From Heterocephalus glaber (Eukaryota > Chordata > Mammalia > Rodentia > Bathyergidae): 64,000 nt of DNA. The notes below the pieces were generated by a model, which saw only the letters and a program-made list of their open reading frames with translations, had not been told where the DNA came from and searched no databases. The stretch covers positions 27,813,978-27,877,977 of the forward strand of contig NW_004624730.1 of assembly GCF_000247695.1 (NCBI RefSeq). The letters are read 5' to 3'. The translations under genes were made by a program, and so were the position numbers. Shown here in pieces: positions 47,547 to 59,855 of this stretch (positions are counted from its first letter, which is position 1; the number at the start of each line of letters is the position of its first letter).

Positions 47547-47895
47547 GAAATGAGAAAGTGCTGGTCATTCAAAATGTATCCCTTTCAGAATACTAAGGGA
47601 GGAACACCGGAGTAAAATTGGGATTTACTTTTAAAGTAGCATACATATGTCCATTTTATGCAAATTATAAATGTTAGACCTACAAACATTTTTAGAAGTC
47701 ATCCATTTACTAAAACCTGCATTTTAAAAGTTAGAGGTCGGAATACTGAAATTGTGAGAATAACTTAATAAGCTGTTTTAAATTATCATATTTGTTTTTA
47801 AGTAAAACAGATGTTTTCTACAATATTTTTAAGAGTTGAAAGGCAGATTCAATGTTTTTTAGAATAACTTAATGAAATATTCTAATTTTTTCCAG

Positions 47896-47947
47896 TGCAT
47901 CTGGGGGAGGTGGTGTAGCCATTGACAACAAAATAGAACAAGCAATG
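47896..47947 (+). CDS. TSC22D2: TSC22D2 exon 3 (start of TSC box, residues 684-701)
   Basis: This is a 52-nt exon between a pyrimidine-rich TTTTTTCCAG acceptor and a strong GTAAGT donor. It completes Ser-684 and encodes residues 685-701, a Gly-rich linker followed by VAIDNKIEQAM. AIDNKIEQAMDLVK is the hallmark beginning of the TSC box shared by TSC22D1, D2, D3 (GILZ) and D4. The TSC box is known to contribute to dimerisation and nuclear/cytoplasmic interactions. The exon ends in phase 0, so exon 4 starts with a full Asp codon. It is too short to be found as a stand-alone ORF and was located from the family sequence and the splice sites. The glycine run here is four residues long. Confidence 0.95.
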
Positions 47948-48007
47948 GTAAGTAAAAGCTTATAGTCCTCTCATTTCATAGATTGTTGGTGGTATGAAGC
48001 ACTTTTC

Positions 48008-48096
48008 TTTTTTTTTTTTCTGGTACCTGGTATCAAACTCAGGACCTTGTGTTTGCAAGGCAGGTGCTGGCGCCACTGAGCTACATCCTTGGCCCA
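48008..48096 (-). mobile_element. ID-like SINE in intron 3
   Basis: Minus-strand copy: T-run, GGTACCTGGTATCAAACTCA and CTGAGCTACATCCTTGGCCC. AAGCACTTT flanks it on both sides. Confidence 0.88.
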
Positions 48097-48724
48097 AGCA
48101 CTTTGTTTTTATCAATTCTGAATACCAAGTGCCTAATTCCTTTAAACAAAGTTGACCAGATTATATTTTTTGATGATGAGATTTAGTCGGAGATTCCTAG
48201 AACATTGAGAATTTTTAGTCTGGAAGTGTCATTTGAGTGTTTTTCCCATTTGAATATCTCACATTTTATGCATTGCCATTGATACAGGCCTGTTGGAGTA
48301 GCCATATGTGATTAAAGCAGTATGTTCTCAGTGGAGCATCAACATCCTCTATCCTCTGGTCATTGCAAGTGTTGCCTCATTGAGCTCCAATCATTAGGCT
48401 TGTTTCTAGTTCTTGTTTCCCTGTTGCTGTCAATTTTTTTGTTCCCTTAAAAATATTTTGTTCATATTACATAAAATACTGACTTAAGGTTATTTAAAGT
48501 ATAAATAAGCTATAAGGACTTTCATTCTCAAACTATGAGAAAAAAGTAAATCAGACTTTCAAGTTGAAGTTACAGGTCATTTTATCTCTAAAATCGAGCC
48601 ATGACTAATTTCATTACCAGAGACCTTTCCATTGGAATATTAGAGTATCACTGCTATGTTCTCTAGCTGTAAAAATCTAAAAATGTCCTTTTAAGCTTTT
48701 ATTATTTTTAATTCTAAGTTTAAC

Positions 48725-48835
48725 CTTTTTAGACTGGGATCTTGCTATATTGCCCAGGCTGGTCTTGAACTCTGGATTCCTCCAACCCCCACCCCACTGG
48801 CAGCAAGGATTACAGGCATCAACCACTATGTTAGG
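48725..48835 (-). mobile_element. Antisense B1/Alu-like SINE fragment
   Basis: GACTGGGATCTTGCTATATT, TGCCCAGGCTGGTCTTGAAC and AAGGATTACAGGCATCAACC are the reverse of a 7SL-derived SINE. The block lies in intron 3. Confidence 0.7.
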
Positions 48836-49106
48836 AGCTTCTAGGTTTATAATTGACCATTTAGGGAGGAAATATTTTGGGGGAAATCATTTTAAACTTT
48901 GAAAATTCTGGACTTGCTGCTATAGGTGGAAACTAGATTTTTCCCACCCATCTCCCATAAGTCAGAATATAGCAGAAACATTAAAAGCAAGAGCAGAAAT
49001 CTAATATAAAACACCTTGTGCTTATAAGGCACAGAGTAGACTAGAATCAAGTAGCTCCACCTTTCCCTTTCATTCTTCTTGACATTCCTAATTTTCTTTT
49101 TCACAG

Positions 49107-49367
49107 GATCTGGTGAAAAGCCATTTGATGTATGCAGTAAGAGAAGAAGTGGAAGTTCTAAAGGAACAAATAAAAGAATTAGTTGAAAGAAACTCTTTAC
49201 TTGAACGAGAAAATGCACTGTTAAAATCTCTTTCAAACAATGATCAGTTATCCCAACTCCCAGCCCAACAGGCCAATCCTGGTAGCACTTCTCAACAGCA
49301 AGCAGTGATAGCACAGCCTCCACAGCCAACGCAACCTCCACAGCAGCCGAATGTCTCCTCTGCATAA
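49107..49367 (+). CDS. TSC22D2: TSC22D2 exon 4: TSC box, leucine zipper and C-terminus (residues 702-787)
   Basis: The acceptor TTTTTCACAG precedes a GAT codon, and the exon runs 86 codons to TAA at 49365-49367. Residues 702-718 complete the TSC box ([17 protein letters not shown]). They are followed by a leucine zipper with heptad leucines at 719, 726, 733 and 740, rich in Glu/Lys as expected of a coiled coil, and an Asn at 730 that may set register. The zipper is the known homo- and heterodimerisation surface of the TSC22 family. There is no basic region before it, so the protein is not a classical bZIP DNA binder. The last 40 residues are Gln/Pro-rich and end NVSSA as in human TSC22D2. This is the most conserved part of the gene, and the stop and start phase agree with the full-length reading frame. 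Confidence 0.97.
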   Translation, partial: DLVKSHLMYAVREEVEVLKEQIKELVERNSLLERENALLKSLSNNDQLSQLPAQQANPGSTSQQQAVIAQPPQPTQPPQQPNVSSA

Positions 49368-50840
49368 AGCTTTCTTAAGCCTCATTAAGGGAAAAAAACA
49401 GAAAGCAATCTATCCTTGTGTGCCACTGGTGTTCTTTTCCTCCACTTTATACGAAAGCAAGTTAGCCATGCTTTGGTTGTGTGTTTGGCCTTTTCAGTAT
49501 TAGACAATCATTCTACAAGAGCTTTTCCTCCAAGATGTCATGCAGCACTGTTGACATCCAGTTCTATGTCAGCAGTACACAAGGAGAATAATAGATGGGG
49601 TTTATTAAAGCAAGCAAAGTCTGCATTTTACCTGATGCGCATGAGTGGGGTCTCTAAGCATTTTGGTGGCTCTCCCATGTTTCCTATTACCCATGGATTT
49701 ACCTTGAGCCTTCTTCCCATCATATTATAAATAACAGTTCATCTAAAGAGCCACTTTTCTTTCAATATCAGTAACATTTGCCTACATAAGTTTTCATTTA
49801 TTTGTGTTTTATTTATTACAGGGCTGCTATTTTCATAATGTACATGAACAATGTCACAGAACTTTTAATTTTTTGAATAATTATAAGTATCAGTAAAGGA
49901 ATTAAAAGACAGGATTGTGTTTAATTGATAAAACGTTTAGGCAATAATTGAACAAAAGAATCCTGGCATATTTCTAACACTAATGGCAATTTACCTTTGG
50001 TATTTATTTTCAGTAGTAAAGACCCAGCTTGAATGTAAATTTTGTATAGTGTAAGTATGAATAACGTAGTGCAGCTGTACAGGTAGTCACCAGTTATTGT
50101 GATATAATAAATAATTGGGCTATTTTGATGAAGAAAACCTTGTTCATTTGTTTCTACTTTCTAATAGAGAAATTGCCACGATTCCTCTGCTTTTCAACAT
50201 TTCGTATGACTTTTTTTTTTCCAAGTGGGAATAAAAAGCTGTGAAATTGTTCAACCTACTTTGTAACCAAAGAAGCAAAGCTGTGTAATGGAGTTTTGGT
50301 TTTTTGTTTTTTTTTTTTTATAATGCACATTCTTTATGTATTTTTATTTAGTGTTTTTCTTGGTCACAATTTTCTTTGCTGTCTAGCATGATCTGCATGA
50401 CCTATAATCTTTGAACCACTTTCGTACCTCATGTTTTTATCCAGCACTCTTATTGTAATATGTACTAGTCTGTGAACAATGTCAAATAAAAAAGAACGAA
50501 CAGGTAGTATGGTGGAGCTGAGCTAGTGTACAATACACTAGTTGTATAAAAACAAAAATGAAGTGAGCCATCTTTTGTTCATTTAAAATGGTGTTTTGAA
50601 TTTCATATGCAGAAAACGTTTTGTTACATTGCAGATTTTAATGTATTTAATAAATGCAACATGCAGATTAAGTGCAGTGTATACTGAGTATTTAAATTAA
50701 AATGTACATTTCATAAATACAGTTTCAAGAGAAAGCATCATTTTGTGTATACTAACACATTAAGTGTATGTCAGAAATTGATGTATAAATATATTTTAAC
50801 ACATTTTCTGAAATTAAACTGCAGTTTTGTTGAAATATTT
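49368..50840 (+). other. TSC22D2: TSC22D2 3' UTR with several poly(A) signals
   Basis: AT-rich sequence follows the stop codon. AATAAA hexamers occur at 50106-50111, 50230-50235, 50485-50490 and 50649-50654, with an ATTAAA at 50813-50818. No SINE interrupts this 1.5-kb block, unlike the flanking DNA, consistent with constrained 3' UTR. Several signals suggest alternative polyadenylation. The true distal end could lie further downstream. Confidence 0.6.
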
Positions 50841-51514
50841 GGCTCTATATGTGTTCAAAATCTGACTAGATTTGTATTTTCACAGTTCAAAATATTCCTT
50901 AAATGAAAACCTATGTTATTAATGACAGTGATAGTCCTTAAATTTTTAAAGTGAAATAACTTAAAGAATGCAAGAATAGTGAGCAATATTTATACTCAAT
51001 ATTCATATTATGTTAATGATATAAGTAGGAAATCCTTGTCTACCAAAACTTTTACTTGAATTCAGAAAGGTGCCTGTAGAATTAACATGTGCTATATCTA
51101 GCCAGCTAGCTAATCAGGAGCTAATGAGAAACAGTAGTTATCTCTCCGAGTAAAAGAGGGTAAGTGTTCTTTATCTATTTGAAGTAAAAACTTAATCAGG
51201 TTAACCACAAACAAAAGTCATAAAATTGAGTTGTACATTGGATTACCAAATATTTTATATGCTAGTTATGCTGCAGGATATACTGTCCAGTGAACAAAAT
51301 TCTAATAACATTAGAAACATTTAAAAGACCTAAATATACAGTATAGGCTTAAATAACTCTTAGGATGTGGGTTGAGATTCTAGAGCCACCATAGGTGAAA
51401 CAATGCAAAACTTTGTGATGGAATGATGTAATATCAGATTCCTAGGTATACCCTTCCAGTCCTACCAATGTGATACTTGATGCAAAAAAAAACCCAACAA
51501 CTAATATTAGAAAA

Positions 51515-51597
51515 GGGTCGCAGGACTCAATGGTAGAATATTCCCTGTCATGCACAAGACCACCCTGTATTTAATTCTCAGCAGAGCAAAAAAAAGG
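51515..51597 (+). mobile_element. Old ID-like SINE
   Basis: GGTCGCAGGACTCAATGGTA, TCATGCACAAGACCACCCTG and a CTCAGCAGAGC end with A-tail. It is well diverged. Confidence 0.55.
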
Positions 51598-52689
51598 GGA
51601 TATAATTTCTGTGAAAATAAGATTTGATTCTGGGGTTAGAAAAACATTTCATAAACATAGTTACCAAGGAAGAGATTAATATTTGTCAAGGATTAAACTA
51701 ATTGTAATTACTTTTACTTATATATTTTAAAAATAGAAAAGGAGAGAAAATAGTTGAATGTGCTTTCTAAGGGTTTAATCTCTAGTAACTTAAATCCAAA
51801 TTAATATTTTTAACAAATTGTTATGTCTTTGAAATAGAGGGCTTAATGTTGTAAGGCAGGTTTTCCTGTGTTCTCCAGAAAATAATTTGGCAATATATAT
51901 TAAAGCCTTAACTACTAATAAACTTCAGTTTAATGACACTATGCTCATGGTGTCGTGTTCCAAAAATGCGGAGTTAATTGTGCTTGTCCTCTGCTTAACC
52001 TCTCCTTACCCTAGAATTCAGATACCCCTTATCTGCCATCCCCCACCCCCCACCCCGAAAAGCTTTGGAAAGAAGTAGTTACATCCAAGCCTAGACTCAT
52101 GAGGCACACCCAGCACTCCAAAGTCAGGAACAAAGGTGGAAAAGCTGTTATGTTTGTATTTGGAAATGTTAAACATTCCCCCAATGGATTAGTCCTTTCA
52201 AGGTCTTAATTTCCATTATATCTTGGAGTTTTAGAGTCTGTTGCTTCAAATAGAATATTAACTGAAATCCCAATGTGGGGGCAGTCTTGAATGTTATCTA
52301 ATTTTCTCAGTGCAATTCCTGTAGTCCAAGGTGCTACATAAGGTTGCTGTTGGTTTATTTTAGCTAACCAGAAAATCACAGGTAGACATAGGTACAGTTT
52401 TCTGATACTGTAATATGTGTACAATTTTTAAACCTAGGTTTTAAGAAAATTCATTTTAGGTAGTTCCAGTATATGTAATCTTTTCAGCTTGCCATACCCC
52501 AAAAAACAAAAATGTAAGGAGTTGGAAGAATTAAGAATTAAAGTCACTTTAAATTTAAATGAAGCTATCTAGCAGGTTCTTTGTGGCATGACTCAGTTCT
52601 CTTCAGAAATCCTGTTAAAGTGACAAAGTCCAATCTAAGGATGCAGTTTAAGGATATACAAAAGCCAACTAATATAATGCAGCAGGAAA

Positions 52690-53000
52690 TACAGTCCAGG
52701 AGAGCTTTGTGGGGCAGCTATCTGAAAAGGTGACATCTGTGTCTTGAAGGTTATAACAAGCCAATGGGAAGAGCATTCCAAGTACAAAGAAAACAGCACT
52801 GGAAAACTCGAAGGAGGGCATAAACAAGGCTCATTAAAACAGCCACAATTGCACAGGACACAGACAATGCCTCACCTCAGCAAGAATGATTTATGATCTT
52901 AAGTAATGGGATATTGTGCTCAATTGTAGTGGCAGATGGGAAGTAGATTGAAGGGCTGAAACGAATCAGAAGTAATTTAGACTAGATGACAGTAATCCAG
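52690..53000 (+). repeat. Degenerate L2-like LINE relic
   Basis: CAGGAGAGCTTTGTGGGGCA, CAATGGGAAGAGCATTCCAA and GATGACAGTAATCCAG recall an ancient LINE-like interspersed repeat. This is a tentative assignment. Confidence 0.3.
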
Positions 53001-54949
53001 AAAAGGCAAAGTTAGTCAATTTTGTGAAGCACGTGAAGTTTGTCTTGGGTCTATCTGTACCATTTTTCAATAAATGTTCCATTCCCAATATCAGATGCCC
53101 TGTTTTCTTGACCTGTCAAAAAAAATTAAGAAACCTCAACTCTTGTACATGAAAGCTTGAGTTGCCTTTTATGTCTAAAAGTCATGTATCTGAAACTGAA
53201 AAGTCTTTTTTCCTGTTAAAGGAATTACAAGAATTTAACTAAAGGATGGAGGAAATCAAGAAGCCTTGGTCACTTTATGCCTTTGTAAATTCAGCCCTAA
53301 AAGTAAACTTTAATCCTTTTATAGTAACAACAATTACCATGATTTCAAAAGTTTTCCTTAAAAGCTGTACCTTGCATCCTGCAAAGGGTAATACAATACT
53401 GGCCCCACTGCAAGTTCCCGTCAGAATAGTTTGTTCTCAGCTTCAGCTTTTCATTCTTTGACATAGGTCAATCCAGCAACTTCTTTCTTCAGAATAAAAT
53501 TTGCTTATGCAAAACTGGACCTTTTCTCCCACTTCATACCTCAAGCTTCATAATAATCTCCGTTTTCTAGCAATAGTAATTGTTCATTATTTTGTGGCTT
53601 ATGTTTGTATCTATTTACCCTGTTTTGAAATTCCTTAATACATCCCTGTCTCTCATATTTCTATAATAAGGCACAGAATGTCTATACCAAGATCTGTATA
53701 CATGCATTCCCTTTGTACGTGGTAGGATTAAGTGCTATGTCACCGTTTCCCTAGTGGGGTAAAATAGGTATGACATGCTATTTTCAGAGATTAAAATGCT
53801 AAAGGGAAGCACTATACAAGAAATTAGCCAGTTTGAGGAATTTTCCCATAACCTAATGTCGCAGAACCAGATTAAGTTTACAGACTAAGCCATAGTTACC
53901 CCCTTTGAAAGAGGGAATGGAAAAGGTGTGCTGACTTAGAAAAATAACAATTTTAAAGCAAGGAAAATGCCATTCTTCAGCTTTCCCATGCACAAAGTTG
54001 ATGTCTTTTCATTTCAATCTTTTGCATACCTGCAGTATTTTCGTGTAACAACTGTAAAATACTCTTGCCCAGTACAAAAGTGTTTTCCGTATCATACTTC
54101 TTGCTATCATTGCACAGGCAAGCAACTCATCTATAGATAGATCAAACCTGAGGAAGTCCTTTCCCACTCTACAGCACTACGTAATATCAGGTCAGTGTCT
54201 AGTTCCAGTTTTCCTACTTTAAAATATACAAATATCTATCACTTGATCAAATAGCAGATTACACAGAAAAATAAAATTCTACAAAGTGGCAAATGAAGTT
54301 TTGGAGAAATTTGGGTTTATTTTTTTATTTTATGGAAATGTTGAAATACAATTCAATTCTATTTCAGTCTAGGTGCTGCACCCTGTACTATGTCTGTTAG
54401 GGGACAGAAAGTTGACTGGGGTATGATTTGTGCCCTCCAGGAGTTCATAGTTCAGTGTCAAAGTAAAAACTGAAGTGCCGTATTATTTATTCAGAGTAAA
54501 TGTCATAGTTTGTGGACCTCATATCATTTGTTAAATTAGAGGTTCATGTAAATCAACAGTGATATTGCCATGTCATGTGAAACTTTTTGCAGTTGCCCAG
54601 AGACAACTTTAAATCACCAAAAAGCTTTAGCATCAAATAACATTTGTAGAAACGGGAACTGCCAAAAATGTTCTCTACCTTGAGCCTGTAAGGTGTCCCG
54701 TAAAAAAGAAACCAATCTGAGAGAAGTTTACACATTTTTTCATACTCTTAAGTTTATAGATAATGGAACTGATTTGAATCTAGACTAGAATTTGTGTGTT
54801 ATAAATTATCTATTGTATCATAAGCAACACATTCATCTTGACTGATAAAATCAGCTACCATTCAGTGAACCAAGTTAAGAGTCACTCCGGTGCCTAATGC
54901 CAAAAATAAGTCTCTGATAGAACTGAGAAATAAATATTGAGTGATGATA

Positions 54950-55830
54950 AACATGACACTTCAATAGGGAAAGAATTAGTCAACAAATAGTATTGAGAGC
55001 ATAACATTTAGGAAAAAATAAATTTAGATCTCTTACAAAAATTAATTCCAGCTAAATTACCAGTGAATCATCTACTTTTGGATCACATACTCTTAGAAAT
55101 TGAAAGCTATGAAAATGCTTTCATAAACAAAAGTTTTACAATAGGTTATGAAGAGATGCTGAACCTTAGCAAAATAAGGAAAACATGAAAACCCAAGAAA
55201 CCAGCAGATCCAATTGGCATATATATACATTGTTGGTGAGTGCACAAGTAGGCACCACCGCTTTTAAAAGCAACTGGGTAATATCCATTAAAATTTAAAA
55301 TTCATACACCTGTGACCCAACAATTCCAATTTTTAATATATACCCTAAGGAAACACATGTGAATTCACAAGGTAGCTTGTACAATAATGTCATTTGTACC
55401 TTTGCTTGTTATAGTATAAAATTGGAAAAACAAAATACTCATCAAAAAGATGTGATATACATTATAAAATATTAAGTATCAATGAAAACCCATGAGTCCT
55501 ACATGTGCAGAAATGGAACGATGTCTAGGATACAATGTTTGTAAAAGGTTGGGGGGATTGAAGGGCAATACCTGTAATACATATGATACCATTGATGTTA
55601 AAATATGTGCCACACACATGCACACACAAATACTGTATAGTATACTTCTACAAGTACATATTCATGTACCACATAAATATAGAAAGAAGGTCTGGAAGAT
55701 ACTAACCAAACTGTTAACAGTAGTTTGGTGGTATGCATTAGCTTTAAATGTAATGTTTGATGTTTTGGAATATGCATTCATGTATTGTTTGTGTAATGCC
55801 AAATTAATAAATTAGAAATAAAAGAAAATA
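54950..55830 (+). repeat. Old L1 3' region (+)
   Basis: A succession of L1-like motifs is present: TACATTGTTGGTGAGTGCAC, CCCAACAATTCCAATTTTTA, ACCCTAAGGAAACACATGTG, then GAAATGGAACGATGTCTAGG. Stops break all frames. Small open frames here are remnants. Confidence 0.55.
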
Positions 55831-56239
55831 GTGTTTTCTTCTTGTTTGCTGCTAATATTCCCATGGTGCTCTGGGTATCACCATCTTAGGTCTTCTCCCT
55901 TCCCCAGGAATATTTTTTCCTGTCTCCCCCATTTCTTCTACTTCACCATTTCTTCTGACTTCTTCAGCCTCACTCAATGATAAGTAACCTTTCCCCCTTA
56001 CTGAAAATGTGTTCTCTCCACTTGCTTCTTCAGCTACCTCCTCTTCTTTGCCACTTTTCCCCCTTTCACTCACTGTTCATCTCAGTGCAGACTGACTTTG
56101 GCTGTCACTGCACTACTGAAAATATTCTTGTCAAGGTCACCAGGGATCACTTTGCTGCTAATTCTATCCCATACATTTCAGTTCTTATCATACTGAACTG
56201 TTGAACATAATTTATGTTACTGTAATTATTGTAGGAAAT

Positions 56240-57290
56240 TGTAGCTCATTTTGCTCTTTTTAATTTTTTAGGAGTTTCTCTTGTAAAAAGTGTATAGCTA
56301 GATTTTTTCTTTATAATCTAGCCCATCTTTTAATGAATTTAGCCCATTTTCATCTATTATTGGCATATTTGAATGTATTTATGCCATATAATTTTGTGTT
56401 TTCTCCTTTAAGTGACCCTTCCCTTCTCCAGCCTTATTCAATGGATTGTTTTACTCATTTTTTACCCTCTTAGGATTGAAAAGTTTACATTCCATGTCCA
56501 TTCATCCAGTTGCTACCTTACAATTCTTTTGTCATTTACTTGTGGAAATTTTAATTATTTGTAAAAGTAAACAGTCTAATGAACTCTCATCAACCTATCA
56601 CCCAGTTTAAACAATTATCTACTCATGACCAATTGTGCATTATTTGTTCTCTCAACCATGATCCAATGGATTATTTTGAAGGAAATCCATATGTATCTCA
56701 AATGCTAAAGATTCTTTTAAAAAAATAAATAATCATAATACCTACTTCAAAAATAATTCCTTAGTACCATAAAAGATCTAGTCAACGTCCACATTTTCCT
56801 GTTGTTCATAAATTTTTTATAGCATATTTGTTTGTATCTGATGAAAATAAGGGTCAGGTGTTAGGTTGGCATGCCTCTAGATCTCTTCTAGCCTGTAGCT
56901 TCCCCATACCTCTCTGTATGTTTCCTTGAAATTCTTTCATGAATCTTCTTTGTCCTGTAGATTTTCCACATCTGTTTTTCTGATTGCATTCCTATAGCAT
57001 ACTATGTCCCCTGTATTTCCTATAATTTAGATCTAGAAGTTTAATCAGATTCAGGTTCATATTTTATCAAGATTAATTCATAAGTGGTACTATATATTTG
57101 GTCATGTAACATTAGGTTGCTTCTATTTTGTCATGTTGGCAGCATTGATAATCATTATCTACACCCACTAGCCTACTTTATTATTCCTTCTTACTCATTA
57201 GTGAAACACTTCTCTAAAAGAACCCCACCCTTATCTACTGTTCAGTTACCTTGTTGTATAGTTCACATAAGAGAGGCAGAAACCTAATTC
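56240..57290 (-). repeat. Antisense old L1 fragments
   Basis: CCCATTTTCATCTATTATTG, TCATCAACCTATCACCCAGT and TTTTCCTGTTGTTCATAAAT resemble antisense old L1 sequence. It is fragmented and borders are uncertain. Confidence 0.4.
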
Positions 57291-59099
57291 TTAATTTCCA
57301 GTTTTCAAAATAATAAATTGAGTACCTACAAAGAAATAAATATAAATATGGAGTGGTTGCAGGATATTTTACTTTGGGAAGAAGGAAAGAAAAATGTGGT
57401 GAGTTGATTTAAGATATTAAACTTTAGATGTTTGTAGGGAGACACCAGGAAATAACTTTAAAAGAAAAAAAGTGCCTTGGTGACAGGAAATGATCTGAAG
57501 ACTTGTCTGTGTACTGCTGAGTCTAGGAGTAACTTCTGAGTCAAGAATACCTTGAGGGAATGGGTATAGGGAACATATCCGGGCAGAGTTGGGACTGGTT
57601 CAAAAGAAGCAGCTGCAGCTAGAAAAAAAAAAACACAACAAATTGTCTTGAGGATTCAGGGATTGAAGAGCAACACAAAGGGGCAGTAAACTTTTGTGTA
57701 CTCATTTTCTGCCATATGGTGATTGGATATACTTCCTTACAAGTTTACAAACAAGAAAGTTTACTGAAAAAGGCAGCGTAGGGTGAGTAACCTTTAGCAT
57801 ATACAGCATTGCTTCTAAGCAAAGCAACACTTGCTTGGCAGCACTTGTACCACATATTCTATTTACTTTATTAACCATGTCTTGATTCTTGGTAAGGCCA
57901 GTTTATCATCCTTTTGATCTTTACCTGGGCACAAGGAAAGGTTTCAGTGTTGGGACGTTACTTGAGAACCTAGGTGGTTGGCAAGAACCCATGTCTGTGC
58001 GGCCCCTTCTATTAAACATTTTTCTCATCCACCTTTCTCCAGCCAGTACTGTGTTGTCTCCATTTCTTCTCCTCTCTCCCCGTACTATTCTGCCCCTAGT
58101 GGCCTATTCACGCCACACATAGGGAAAGCGCTCATTGAGAAAAATTGAAAAGGAGTCCTTTCCCAGAAATTTCGGCCTCTTCTAAAATGGTACTGTTAAA
58201 GACTGCCCTGTCCTGTTCTCTAGTGGTTGTGAGCAAGTGGAGACTTGGCAATGGTTGTGGAAACTTGGGCAGCCCCTGGCTCCCAGCGACCTCGAGTTCC
58301 AAAGCTGTGAGTCTAGGCATTTTCACTGACTACACCTTCTGAACCTGCCCTAGTTGAGCATTAGGTAATGTGATGACAGCTGACTCATCTGGGAATGAAA
58401 GTTCCTGGAGGCTTTCTCTATTCAAATAATCACACACTGGGAAGGGAAAAAATGGTTTAAATAAACTACTCTTGGATACTCTAGAATGTCAGGCCCAGGG
58501 GAAGAAAAGAAAGGGTGTCAGTGCTCTGGGACCTTCATAGGGATTTAAAGTGAACAGCCTGGGAAAATTGGGGCAGGAAGGTGCCAAAACTTAGAGGCAG
58601 AGCTGAGTGCTGTAAAAGGGAATGAGGGGAGAATTCAATTCCAATCCTTGTTGGAGGTGCATCCCAGGAGAGCAGGGATGTCTACTTTATGTTCATAACT
58701 GTATTGTCTGGTACTTAGTACTCTTATCACATGAGTCAATGAGTGAAGTTTCACATCTATCTTATACATTTTTTATTCTTGAGTTTTCTGATCAGTAATT
58801 CTAACCTGAGATAGCCAAATTACAGACTTGTGAGGATTAAATAAGGTAACATATATAAATCACTACCTAGCCTATAGTAAGCACACAACACCTGCTCTTG
58901 CTTCCCATTTTATCTCTTTCTGGGCTTCTGGTTAGAGCCAGGCTCTTTACCCTTATTGTGGTTTGACCAGAGGATCTGGGGAAAAACTGGGCAAATCTTA
59001 GGCCCTGGAAATAGCAACTGATAATTCAGGTCAGATTGATAAGTTCAACCACCTTCTCCAAATGATAGCACACTCAAATTTTCAACACTTCTGACAAAA

Positions 59100-59285
59100 A
59101 TCTATTGCCCTCCTCCCCAGTCTCTTTAGACCCTCACAACTACCCTAGTAAGGCTCAGGAAAGCAAATGTTTGTTCATTTGATGGGTATGGAAACAGGTT
59201 CAGAGAATCCAGAGAGTTTATGATCTGCCAAGATCTCAGGTCTGGTTAGGGTTAGAACTAAATTCCAGACCAAGAGACTCCATAT
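59100..59285 (+). repeat. MIR SINE relic
   Basis: CTCACAACTACCCTAGTAAG, GGTATGGAAACAGGTTCAGA and AGAACTAAATTCCAGACC fit the order of a MIR core. Confidence 0.5.
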
Positions 59286-59310
59286 GTCATGTTTCTGTCC
59301 TCATTATGTT

Positions 59311-59316
59311 CACACA

Positions 59317-59360
<44 letters not shown>

Positions 59361-59419
59361 GTTACCTTGTGCTTAACAGGCAGGCGCAGCACAGCACCAG
59401 TGAGCTAAATCCCTGGCCT
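59311..59419 (-). mobile_element. ID-like SINE remnant with (CA)n replacing its tail
   Basis: Minus-strand SINE body at 59360-59419 (TTACCTTGTGCTTAACAGG, ending GAGCTAAATCCCTGGCC). Its 3' end is directly joined to a CA microsatellite (59313-59359) instead of poly(T). CATTATGTT flanks the whole unit on both sides, so the repeat appears to have grown inside the inserted element. Confidence 0.75.
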
Positions 59420-59776
59420 CCCATTATGTTTAAATGAGATCATTTAGTCAGAGGTCACAGAAAGAAATAACTTTTTTGGAACAAATTATGTTGAAACTAC
59501 GTGGTTTATTCCTATTCATTGCTTCTTCTATTTAATTTCATTGAGGTGCCTAGATAAGAGATGGGTGTATGGGATGGGTAAAATGAGAACAACACAGAAC
59601 AATACATGATCCTTGAAAAGAAGAAAGGTAAGTCTTCATCCAAACAGACTTGATTCAGTTAACTGAAATCAGTGCAGGGTACAAGTGCTGATTGTTGTTA
59701 GAAATGTGTATTTTCTTAACAAATAGCACATGTTAATAGAAAAAATTATTTTAAAAGTTTTTAAAAAGCAAAATCT

Positions 59777-59855
59777 TGTCCTGGAGGTATACCTCAGTTG
59801 TAGAGTATCATATGTGAGGCAGGTTTGTCAGCACATCAAAGAAAAAAATTTAAAG
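59777..59855 (+). mobile_element. Old ID-like SINE
   Basis: TCCTGGAGGTATACCTCAGT, TGTAGAGTATCATATGTGAG and an A-rich end. It is diverged. Confidence 0.5.

Larger units (their letters stand above)
22286..47895 (+). other. TSC22D2 intron 2 (25.6 kb)
   Basis: This long AT-rich intron contains no supported exon. Its recognisable content is SINEs (ID-like, B1 and B1/ID dimers), several MIRs, degenerate L1 and L2-like pieces, a Tigger-like MITE at 28380-28700, a palindromic mariner with an L1 3' end inside it at 42881-43772, and a short MITE at 45403-45534. Long parts, including 29970-33590 and 34000-35480, show no repeat I can name. Confidence 0.8.
47948..49106 (+). other. TSC22D2 intron 3 (1.16 kb)
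   Basis: This is a short intron between exons 3 and 4 with GTAAGT donor and TTCACAG acceptor. It contains an ID-like SINE on the minus strand at 48008-48096 and an antisense B1/Alu-like remnant near 48725-48835. Confidence 0.9.
6820..50840 (+). other. TSC22D2: TSC22D2 gene (transcription unit, approximate ends)
   Basis: Four coding exons on the + strand (7885-9863, 22214-22285, 47896-47947, 49107-49367) join through GT-AG introns in consistent phase (2, 2, 0) into one 787-codon frame. I recognise the product as TSC22D2 from the N-terminal [11 protein letters not shown] start, the long Pro/Gln-rich middle and the C-terminal TSC box/leucine zipper ending NVSSA. The human protein is about 780 residues, so the length fits. 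The transcript start is inferred from the GC-rich promoter near 6760-6900, and the 3' end from poly(A) signals between 50485 and 50818; neither end is exact. TSC22 family proteins are known as leucine-zipper regulators without a classical basic DNA-binding region. They dimerise and take part in transcriptional control and WNK/NRBP1-linked stress signalling. Intron sizes are about 12.4, 25.6 and 1.2 kb. Confidence 0.95.

Noticed and set aside
48892..49365. 157-codon minus-strand frame over exon 4
   Set aside because: It is antisense to the conserved leucine-zipper exon, which is fully explained by TSC22D2.
49416..49730. 104-codon frame just after the TSC22D2 stop
   Set aside because: It lies in the 3' UTR, has no recognisable domain and is not in phase with the gene.
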